Part shown: positions 22,016 to 34,000 of the stretch, in pieces
How the letters are laid out: every line of letters starts with the position of its first letter
How positions within the stretch are numbered: position 1 is the stretch's first letter
Assembly: GCF_048128805.1 (NCBI RefSeq)
Contig: NC_136017.1
Coordinates: 17,939,307 to 18,003,306 of the forward strand
Reading direction: 5' to 3'
DNA: 64,000 bases
DNA from: Centroberyx gerrardi
Lineage: Eukaryota; Chordata; Actinopteri; Beryciformes; Berycidae
Translations under genes and position numbers: made by a program
Notes under the pieces: generated by a model
Told to the model about the DNA's origin: nothing
The model's database searches: none
The model's input: the letters and a program-made list of their open reading frames with translations, nothing else

Positions 22016-25000
22016 TCAAGCGGTAGTGAGGAGGTCCTGTATGGCTTTCTGCTGCGGCTCCGTCAGCGTCGTTACACACCGCGTCCATAGTCCTCCAGAC
22101 CCCTAGGGGACAAACCAGACGGTCAAACCTTCTAATAGCTTAGGACATTATTGAAAACTTAAAGTGAAATTAATTTTAAAATGTGGGAAAAGGGATCCAA
22201 GGTAACCTTTATGCCGTTTGTCTAGTCATAATTCTAAGACTACCCGGCCCAACAATATTTAACTTTAGAAGCTAAGAAGCATTCCAACCATCTATCTAGT
22301 AGGCTTGGGCCGATATTCAATATTATTGAAACTGCGATATCGAATACTCCTGGGATATTATCACGATATAAAATTTTGAATGTTGCCCAAGCCTACTATC
22401 TAGCTTTAATACTTCAACTCAACATCTCACAATGACTAATCAAACCGTTAAAACAGATGGTTTGTGAAACCAAACAGATTTCTTGGTGCATTGAGCAGCG
22501 GCGGCTCACCTGTACTTGGCGGATGACGTGTGCCAACCGTTTGCTGCACGCGTCCTCGCTCTTGACCGATTCGTTGACTACTCCCTCTGCGATGATGAGG
22601 AATATTTTGGGGAGATTGGAGTTGTCTGGTCCAAGGATAATGGGATTGTTGCTATAGAAGGGGGGGGGGGGGGGGGGGGGGTTTGGAGGAAAGGTTACAT
22701 CAATCAGCAGGGATATAGGGATATATGGGTTTGCTGATAATCAGGATAACAGTTTTTTATTGAAAATCAGACAGTCGGGGTTGTCCACCTCTTATGATGC
22801 AGTTTGTTTGATTAATAGAATTGATCAATACTACACTGGTTGTCTAAGGGAAGCACTTAACCTGAATTGATTGTCAGCAGCTTCAATCCAAAACAATATT
22901 GGGGCATCTGCCAACCCATACCGGTCAAGCCCTGGTACTTGTACACAATTACTTCTCAGTTCATTGAAGCACAACTGCCTATTGTTGGTGTTCAAAGTCA
23001 TGAGTGGGTTAGTGGATGAGAGCACGCCACAGGGAACAGTGATTAGACGTGAACTGTGAGGGTGGTGAACCAATGGCCTCCTACCTTTCAATAAGGTCAC
23101 ACAGGAAGTCGAATGTGTGGACCGCCTCCTCCTTGTCCTCATTGAGTGGCAGCCAGCTAAGCCAGTGGGGGAGGATCTCGTTAACGTTGGCACACTCTGG
23201 CCTAAACCTCATCACCTTGCCGACGGCGGAGATGCAGTTCTCTGTGGCGTTGACGTTCTCCTTGGCGCGCGAGTTGGCCGCCTGGATCACGCCCACGAGC
23301 ATGGGGATGGCCTCTGGATGGACAAGGCAGAGAGAATGGGCACAAAATCATCACCTAATATCAACTACTAGGGATTACCTGTGTGTCCGCAATGGCAACA
23401 TGATCAATTAGTCACTGGATCCATTCATTTTCTATTGAGCTGCACGACCAGGGAAACTCTGCCAACATGGACAGTGAAGGTTGTCAGCCAAGAAAAGTTG
23501 GCCATGGCTGAACTTTTCTCGCTCATCAGCTTTGCGCGCTTCTGCGTTTCCCTACAGATGTTAGTTTCATAAACAGTACTTCAGCCTAACAAGTGCAAAT
23601 TGGACGAGAAGTTGATTATTGCCAGTCATCCCAGTTCTCTACAACTCATTTGAAAGACTACAGGAATGAACGTCTCAAAAACGATGCTTGGAAGCTTTCC
23701 ATCAACCCAATGACGGATGCAACCGTTCCCCAAGTAAGACTTTAAGGTTCACTTTCGAGTAATGCTACCCAATTGCTGCTTGCTAGCCAATTATGTTAAC
23801 TTGTCAAAAAAGCTGCAAATATACAGGACATGCCTGCTCATAACTTTGTGGCTGCAGACTACATGCATGCCTTTGATCAGAGCCTCTTTCACCGCCCACA
23901 ATCTGACAAGACTTTTTCAAACTGTAAGGGCCAATGGATAGCCTGTACCTGTACAGAATGGCCGGTAGCTCTCTCCTCCATATTGAGCCATGACACCGAC
24001 ACCGTAGGCGGCCGCCTGCCGAACCTCTGGGCTCGAGTCACATAGTGACTGCAGCATCGGTCGCAGGAAATACTCTGCATATTTGAAAGAGGAGGGGCTG
24101 CAGTGCTCCACCACGTCGTCAAAGATGCACAAACCCCACTGTCTGTCGGCCCACGGCCTGTTGGGACACTGGAGGGAAAGTAAGAGTTTAAGTCACTACT
24201 CAGCAATTCCATGACTTTTCCACAACTTTCAATAACCAAGTTGGAGACCATTCTTTCTTCCTGGTTTATTTAATTCTAAAAAGGGGTGAGCAGTCTGGTT
24301 TCTAGTACAGACAGTTGAGCTGAAAACCATCTAATGTAATCAATGTGCTGGAAAATACATTCTGCTATATTCCTGAAAAGTGACCATTTGTAAAAATCCT
24401 TGATATTCCAGAAATTCCATGTCTTGAGTGTAAATGTCTACAGAAATAGGTCTGTTGTACAAAATCTAGTGAGTCAAAGGCAAATCTACCTTCTGTTTAC
24501 ATACTACTAATGAATCACACATCTACTGTCAATAGGCCATGTTAAAGTCAGTTTGACACCATAGCCTGACTTCAAAGGTTTTTCAGTCCTAACTTTTTTT
24601 TCCTTAGCATGTTTCAGGGAGGATAAAGAAAATAAATTGTGAATAACCAGTGAGGTGGACATGCCATCAACCCAGCATGTGGCAAATATTATTGCAGACA
24701 GTGTTCCATGCCGATATATAGGGCTGGGTATCAGTACTCAATACCTTTAAGGTATCGACCGAAATAACCCAGTACGAAGTAGTATCGAAACTTCTCCAGT
24801 CAAATGATACCTGCATTCGATACTTTTTGTACACAGATCTAGAAAAAATGACTATTTGTATGGTTTTGCTCACAGCCAATCACCGCAAGCGTTCTTTGAT
24901 TTAATGCGACGTGTGATTGGCCCACTACCGCAGCAGCTACAACCCATACAGTCTGTGGTGTTGAAGTCGAGCGCGGTGTATGTGACGGAGTTGGCAGTTC

Positions 25001-28000
25001 AGCGTGCCGAGATGCCACCAAAACGTAAAAAAAAGGTATCGAATGAAGTACTCTATTGGTATCGGTATCACTTTAAGGGTACTGGTATCGTAATTTTTTA
25101 AACAATACCCAGCCCTACCGATATATCACCGATTCATTAATTCACTACTGATCCAAACAGACAGTACTTACTATTAGCTGGACGATGAGCTGCAGGAGCT
25201 GTTCAAACCAAGGCAGCACCTTCTCCTTGTAGCTACTGAAGACTGAGTGCAAGATGTCTGACACTTTGGTCAGGATGTACACATCATTTTCATCCTGCCA
25301 AAAGAAAAAAAAAAAAAAAAACCTCTACATAAGGCCCAGTATAGTCTTTTCTCATTACCAATTTTTACAGGACTGGATCTTGTGTAGCATTTATTTGGTC
25401 ACAAACCTTCAAAAAAAGCAACTGTATCAATCAATTCTCTAGAGATCTGGTCTGTTTCCATTTAGCCCGTTGTCAACAGAGTGGGAAATTACTATTAACC
25501 AGCAGCCAAATGCTGGTGAAGTTCAGCTGTAGCTAGTAAGCTACTTTAACCAGTCACATTGGCAGCTAACCCAACAATCATTTGGAGGTCCTACTGCAAA
25601 TTTCTAGTTGGCTGGCAGGCAGTCAATTTAGTTATTTACTAGCCACTGACCTGTGACAAATAATTGTCCAGTTTGTCATAATCAAAGACAATGCATTTGG
25701 CACGTCCAAATGGGTTTTATCCAACTCCTAGCATAAAAACCTGAGGACAGCCCAGGCTCCTTCACTGACGTGAAAATATTTACCTCATCTTGTAATGTTT
25801 CCTCCACTTGCTCATCATAGTCTTCATCCTGTCTTTTGGCTGTGGAAGACAGGACAATGTTATTGTGAGACTCACTTATACTGTGTCTTTTCCTGGATTC
25901 ACTCAATCTGAACTCAGTCCCATTAAAACCCGCTTGTGTACCCGGTGGCCATTTCTGTTGTGATCCAACACTTTACGAAGCACTGGGTAAAGTAGCAAAG
26001 ACACTGCAATAATTACAGAAATTAATTTGTCCAAACCAATTTGTCTACCAAATGGGCATGATCTACTGCAAATATATTTTAAAATAGTTTGCAATCATTC
26101 AAATTTCTATGTTCAGTACATCCATTGTTCCTGGCATTCCATTCTCCTTAATTTCCTCTCTGACTCAGGTTAAACAAGATCCTACTGGATTTGTACAGCA
26201 CTTTTCAGAAAGTTGGCAACTAGAAGTAATGGACCAGATGGGGAGGGTTGGAGATGACCCACTACTGACTGAAGTGGGGAACAGAAGTACAGACTGACAG
26301 CCTCACCCTGTCTGAGCTCCTGGTTCTTGAAATGCTCGTCCAGCTTCCCTTTCAAAATGCCGCCCAGCTCCTCAAAATGCTCATTGTTCAGGCAGCCGTC
26401 TCCCATCAACTCTATGCACTTCAAGAGAAAGAAAAAAAAAGTCCATCGGTCAAGTCTGAATACGTGCTGAGCTCCACAACATTGTATTAGATAAATTCCA
26501 CAACTTCCTATGACATATATATGACTCATAAAAATATTATATATGAAATTATATATTTCTTTGTCTAAGTCAAGTTTGACATTAAAACACTTCACTGAAA
26601 AACAAGACAATTATGAACCATGCCTTCTCCAGGTTTTTCCTATAGCTTTCCATAAGCTTTGCCATTTTTATTTTTTATTTTTGTAAAGCTGCACTAGGCA
26701 ATTTCACACAGCGGCTCCAAATGACAGCAAGAGGTACCCATTTGAAAACTTTGGACTTCAATACTAAGGGTGCTCCGATCAGGATTTTTGGGGCCGATCA
26801 CTGGAAGCAGTATCGGCCGATACCGATCACCGATCACAGGATCTATTTGAAGCCTTCTATTCATCGTGTAGCATTATTTATTTATTTAACTATTCTTAAC
26901 AACATTGTATATTAAGTATTAAAATTAAGAGATGAGAAAGTATCATGAATTGACAGGCAAGGTGCAACATATTCCACTCTCTCTCTTAGAGACACAACTT
27001 AAACCCTACGCTTGGTTATTGGGAGCAGCTTAGAGCTTAACAAATATAGCTTTCCTGTGGAATAAAATAAATACAATTTTATAAAATAAAAATTAGAATA
27101 AAAGCTAAATGTGCACAACACACCAAGTTAGAACAATAAATTATAGGCCTACTGAGGCAACAAAAATCAATTCCAATAGACGGAAAACACAGGGCCTTTA
27201 TCAATTTACTCCAACTTTAGAGACTATAAAAACTGCAACATAACAAAATATTTTTCAATATTATCTGGATTGAGGGAGCAAACATTCAGAGTCAGAGTTA
27301 AAAAGTAAATATTAACGTTTTCAGTCCACTCAGTGGATACTGACTAGCACCTACAGTAGCCTATATACAGCTAATCTGCTAGTCCCGGAAACCCAGCTGT
27401 ATTCCCAATAACGTTAATAACCCTTAGTTCTTCTTTTTGGGAATTCAGCCGGTCGTCTTCTTGGCATGGAAAAAAAACAAATATCCCTCACGCCCGCGTG
27501 TGCAATGGGAGGCGAACAGACGGGTCCGGCGAGAGAGAGAGTGAGCGAGCGAGACTGAGTGAGTGAGTGCCACACACACACACAGAGTGAGATAGAGAGA
27601 GAGAGCGCGAGAGACAGAGAGAGAGAGCGAGAGACAGACCGCACAAAGAGACTACTTCTGTTTGGATCTCTTCCCAACTCGTCTCTCCCTAACATTTTTG
27701 CAAATTTATTGTCTTTTTCAGACACCTGGTAGAACTGCCAGACCGGTGAAGCCATTTTAGCGGCGCATAGAGAAATTGTGTCGCGTCTTTTGCGTCATCT
27801 GATCGGCGCTTCTGATCGGCCTTTATAGAGACCACTGATCAAACTATTTAGAACGAATATCGTCCGATAATGATCGGTGGCCGATCGATCGGAGCACCCT
27901 TATTCAATACCCAGAAATCAGTGAAAGCTCCGCAGGCCGAGGCCGAAACTGTGTGCAAAGGAGGAGAGCAAAGGGACGACAGAGCTAATGAATCTAACTG

Positions 28001-31000
28001 AGCGTGGCTTTCTCTGTAGGGGAGCACTCGTTCGCCGCAGCCCCACTTTGTGATTTACGCTGATAAGATGGTTGTCTTTTCACATAAATTTTGCTTAATG
28101 CAGCTTTAAACGTATATCACAGGTTGGGAAAAGTTCTAGATTTGTCCTTCGATTGCCTAAAATTTCTGGCTGTGCCACTTTGTTTCAATGAGGAATGGCA
28201 ACAATGATAAGCAATTTTAAAGAAATAGACTAAATGTCAACCTATCCCTTTAAACTTGACATCTTTCGCTGTGCTCAACCATATTTGACTGGGCAAACTT
28301 TACCAATACAAAAAGACATTTACTCCAAATTTTAAATGTGTTACCTTGGCAAATGAATGCATGATTTCCGACAGGACGTCTGAGTCGGGCTCTGTGCCGA
28401 TGGCCTTGATGAGGGCATCGCACATGAAGTGCCACATCTGGGTGAGGTACTCTGGTCCTCGAACCCGCGCACACTCCAGCAGCAGGGGCATGGACTCGGC
28501 CGCTGCCACCCGGACACGTAGGACAGTCAAGGGCCACACTAACAACACAATGAAGCCAAAGCCCAACATCCCTCCACATACCCAAAACACATTGATCACA
28601 TACTGATGTGCTCATTAAGGAGGTGCACAATCACCTTTTCTCATGGTCCCGTGGTCTAAACCAATACTTGAATATTAATGTTAACTGCCATAACAGTTGA
28701 CGATCCCTGAAGAAATAGTTGGGTTTTATGACCCATCGTTGACAGTCATACCCAATGAAATGAAAGCACACCTGAAACTTGAGGTGTGTGGATGTGTCGT
28801 TTTAGAACACTGCTATCTAGTTAGCTCTGACCACCATTTATGGGTCAAAGGTCGGAAGTCAGAACATCTCCAACAGAAGGATATCATCATGGAAGTAGAA
28901 CTTGAGTAGAGGCACCATCAGCTTCACCACCTGCTCTGTGTATTCCACAAAACCCTCCTTCAGCTCTTTGGCATAGCACACCTGGAAAATAAAAAACACA
29001 TCTTATTAGTTGGACTGGATATTGTTCAGGACGACACCATAGTTTGATTTATATTTTGCAATACATCATGATGTGTCATTATCAAAAAAGGGAACGGGAA
29101 ATTGATAAATCAACCTAATATACTGCCTGGTGGCAGTCAGATTGGTCTGTATAATATCCTTGACAGGGAATAGTGGTGCTAGAGTTTGGTGGTTGGAGAG
29201 GTGGGGAAAGGTGAGTGAGTCTGTATACTGCTTTCCCAGCCAAAAAAAACCAATTTGCTTCTCAGTAGCCACTAGTCACGCTTTTCTACCAGATTGGATG
29301 TGCCAGGAGAATTTATAAAAAACTAAGATGAAAATGCTGCAAGAAATGCATCCTAAAAAGATGAGGGGAAAAAAAGAAACAAGGGCTTCATAGCAGAAGT
29401 CCATCACAAGAAAGTGTATTTACACTGCACAGTTCTAAAAGGCCCTTTGCACTGCACTTGAGGTGAAAAGGGAAACACAGAAAATCATCAAAAAGGCAAA
29501 TACAATAAATCAAAAAAATCATGCGCCTCCTGGAAAAATAAACAAAGTAACATCCTGATACACTTCAGTCTCTAAGTTTGAAAAGAAGACCATGCTGTTC
29601 TGCCATTTCCTGCGGTTGACATTTTAGCTTGGGAACAGAATCCAAAACATGATGCCCACTCTACCATCCTGACAACTTGGCAGGAAATTCACGGGTCCCA
29701 TTGCTCTTCTGTTAGAGTGCCTTGCTCACCAGCATCTGGCAGGCGGTGGCCTTCTCCTCCAGGCCGGCAGTCTTGATGCCGAAGCTCTGCTGGTCTCCTA
29801 GGTTGACAAACTCCCAGCCATCATCCTCCGATATGTTCTCCATGTCCTGGGCTGGAAAAGGGAAACAGACATATTTTCACATAACCTTCATTGTACTTTT
29901 AGCACTCTTCATTTTATCTTGCATACAGCTCACCCACTGCAATGCATTTAATTTGATAAAGGAAAGCACTTTGTGTTCCGGGCTGGAGGAGTACTATATA
30001 AAGACGACTATAACTACAAAGGACTACTGCTATTATGTGGTTTATACAAAGAATAATTAAAACCACATTTCATTGGACAGACTCAGTCGTGTTGCATTAA
30101 AAAAAAAAAAAAAGTAATGGTGTCCAAATTTAAAATAAAAACTCAAGAGAATCATTAGATTCCAAGAGTGGCATTAGTCAATCTACTTTCCTCCAACTAC
30201 AGTAGGGGTAGGGAAACATGGTCCATGGAGGGCTAAGAGTCTGCAGGTTTTCATTCCAGCCAAAAAAGCGAGTTTACCGATTGGCACACCTTGGAACAAA
30301 TAAGTGAAGTCACATGGTGTAGTGTTTTGCTAGAATGAAAAAACTGCAGAGTGTTGGGGCCTCCGTGGCACATGGTTGAGAAGCACTGTGTTGTTACTTA
30401 CTGTCGAGGAGGGCCACCTCAGGCTTGATGGAGGCGGTCTTCATCAAGGGGCCCATCACCACAGGCAGGTACTGCTGAAACTCTTTCCCCAGGATTTTAC
30501 ACATCCTCGCCCAGGCTGAGATCATGTATGAGATCTAAGACACAAACACGGTGCCAGATTGGACTAATGCCGCATTCTCATCGTATGAAAACTTGACGGT
30601 TTAAAGCAACAAAGGAATTTCAAACCACAAGTTCCAACCCCACATTTACCAGCTGAAAGCTGAGGTGAATAGCAGTATTTCTGAATCGAGAAATAACGAG
30701 ATGGCTGTGTTGAGAATCTAGACAAGTGACCGAGAATGAGAGCGTGCGGGGTGTTCATGTCCCAATTCCTACCTGAGGATCGTCATCTTCCAGATCATTG
30801 AAGTCTGTCTGGGTCTTGAGGAGCAGCTGCATCACGGCGGAGGCATCTGGCATGAACTATTGAACAGAACGGGACGGACAGACGTCAAGACATCGGAAAC
30901 GTTACATTGTGGATGGACAGATGTACATGTATGTAGTATGGTAATCCTCAGAATGAGTCCCAAAATGAGTTTGTATTTGCAAATAGTCTTTGACCCAGAC

Positions 31001-34000
31001 ACAGTTTATGCTTTGTTTTAGTCTAAGGTTGGTATTAGAAGGCTAGGTGTTTGCCACATGGGTGGGGTGGTTCTGGGATGCCTGAATTTACTATTGAGCC
31101 TTCTTGACAAGTCTATGACATAACCACTTTCCAGCCAACCGCCTTTCCTCCAACATCCAACCCAGGTGTCCTTGTAGGCACTTAAGGGTGGGGATAGTTG
31201 CATCAAATCACGTGCAGACCTACCTTCTCCTTGCCCACAGCCAGGCCGATGAGGCTGATGCACTCGATGGTCTTGCCGCGAAGCAGTCGCAGCTCCTTCT
31301 GCACAGCGTTTTCTACGATGTGTTTCAGCGAGGGCATGAACAGGTCGTAGTACGGCACAAACTTCTCCTCGGCCGTGTCGGCCACCGAGGCGATGGACGT
31401 CACTACCTGCTCCAGCACGAGTTTGGTGCCCTTCTGGATCAGCTGGGCCAAAACAAGAAAAATGCACATTGAGGGCTTGACATTCAGGCCTTTCAAAAAT
31501 CACTAGCCCCCAACATTGTAACCAATGCCCAGTGACATATTAGTTAATTCTGACTCAACAAAATGGATAGAAGAATTGATATGCTGACCATGACAGAAGA
31601 AAATGATCAGATGTGAGATGGGGGTTTAAAAAAAAATATTCTCTACTCTTCTCTCTCCAACTAGCTAGATAACTCGGACCAATATTGTTCTTATTGCAGG
31701 CAGACCATTTCGAAATTCGCACTTTGAAACATTTCTCCAGTCTCAGGAACATAACGTTCAACTACCTATGCACATGCATTCATTCAAAAGGAGCGTTTGT
31801 GAAGTGTTATCACATTGTAACAACCGCATTTTATATTTTGAAACAAATGGTTGTATGAATTATTAAAACTTGCAATAACTGTCAATGGTGTTAGCAAGCA
31901 AATTTAACCAAACGTCTCCAAATGCATGTTCCATTTTTGAAAATGATGTCATCAATTTCATAGTCTATTACAAGAAATGTCAGACTTGGTAGACCACAGT
32001 AGCACTGTTCTGCTTTTTTCCCCCAAACTGCCAGCATCTTTGTTTTACATGAAAATTGACATGAGAGGCTGCAAAGCAGATGGAAACTGGTCGCTTTGGA
32101 GTCTTGTCTAATCCCAACTCACGCTCCCTCTCACACACAGTTCCTTGGTACCTCTTGGAGCTTGGCCACCATGATGACGTGTAGATGCTGCACCAGGCTG
32201 TCCAGATAGGGGATGAGCAGTGATTTGGGACAGTCCTCGGTGAAGTTGATAAGTGCAGCAGCGGCGTGCGCCTGCACCCGAGGGTTAGTCTGGTCCTCCA
32301 TGGTCTGAAGCAGGGCCGAGATTACCTGGAGCAGACAAGGATGCGGGATCAACGGGTTTGTTCAACAAGCTCTGTTAACCGAGACCAGTGTTGGGCTTGT
32401 GACTCAAAGTGGTACTAAAAAAGTACTTTTGGGTACTTGAGTAATTTATTACCATCTATAAATTACTTTTCTGTTGTACCTCCAAAATTGCCAATTGCAC
32501 CCCCTTTCCTTAAAAAAAATAAATAAATAGCAACTTTGATAACTAATCTTATTACTGAAGTTGTAGTAATATGTTGCACTATTTATTATTGCTGGGAAAA
32601 GAAATGTAATTGCAGCACATTACTGGCATTACCATGCAACAGTGTTGACACTGAACGGAGCTCAGATTCAGACTTCTAACAACCAAATCAGCTAAAGAAC
32701 ATCTAGCCAACAGGCAATAAACCCATTTTCCACAGCTATGTCAGTTACCTTATCGTGGAATTTCTTTTGGAAGGTGGGGGCGAAGTCTGTGGCCATCTGT
32801 CCAATAGCGTTACAAGCAGCATAGCGCACTCTAGGGTGCTGAGGAGGGAGAGGAAAGGCAGAGTCAAAACCAACATACAACATTGTAATTGCTGTGGACA
32901 GAATTCCTGAAACATTAACAACCACACATGTATCAAATTTAAGAGAAAAAGAAAATGGCCAAAATGATTAAATGTCAATTACCTATCCATCCATCAGCCA
33001 ATTGCTCTGTTACCATATGTCAACTGACTTGTTACAAATTTCCCAGGCCAATTAAATTTATCAAATAAAAATGTAAGGGTGGATAGTCTACCAACACTAC
33101 AGGCAGGGCAGAAAACCTGAATATCTACACACATGAAAAGAGATACTCTGAAGGGAAGCTAAACAAGATTCAAGATGTCAGTCACTTGAAGGAAACTGAT
33201 CTACTAAAAATACAAAACAAAGTTTTTTAAGTATACAAACAAGTATTCCTTAAAAGTATCCATGGCTGATTACATTCCATTATCCAAAATCCATGAACAT
33301 TTACTACCAACACTAGCACTAGTGTTAAATAAAGACGGTAAACAATGACCTCCGATCAAAAACAACCACCAAGACTAAGATAAATCAATTTCATTTTCAG
33401 AACAGGGTTAGTTTGTGCCTTTTCCCTTCAAGAGACCACGTCCTAACATAACTTATTTTAGTTTGATATACTTACTACAATGCACACTATAAATTTATGC
33501 AACCCTAAAAAGTGGGCTTAAGGGAATTTACCCTAGCCTACACTAGGGCTGGGCGATTAATCAAATTTTATTTTCGATTACGATTTTGGCTTCCCACGAT
33601 TATGAAAACAAGAAAATCGAGCTAAAACGATTTTTGTGCCTCATTCCGTTTAGCAATGTTGCTCTCGTTTTGTCTTGTGTTGTAAATCCAGCGCACCCCT
33701 TTCCTCCGCAACTGTGCGCTCTGCTCCGCCCCTCCTCCAAAGCCCAAACATGCTGTGGTGCGTGTAGTTTCAGCTCGAGTCGGTAACAGAGAGCCGGCCG
33801 GCGCGTTTCTCCGTTTATTTTTAAACCTTCCTTGGTAGAAGATGACAGAAAGAGAGCCGTTGGTCGACAGGAAAGGTAAAAGAAATCATTGGTGTGGAAA
33901 CACTGTACAGACCCATGGTGCGTGTTCAATTGCACTGAAGCACTGCGACACGGTTAAATTACCTAATTCCACTAACGTTACTTAAATACCACAAGGTAAC

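Noticed and set aside
27414..27755. A host zinc-finger gene
   Set aside because: The BED-like start lies inside a hAT element with an 8-bp duplication and runs into simple repeats.
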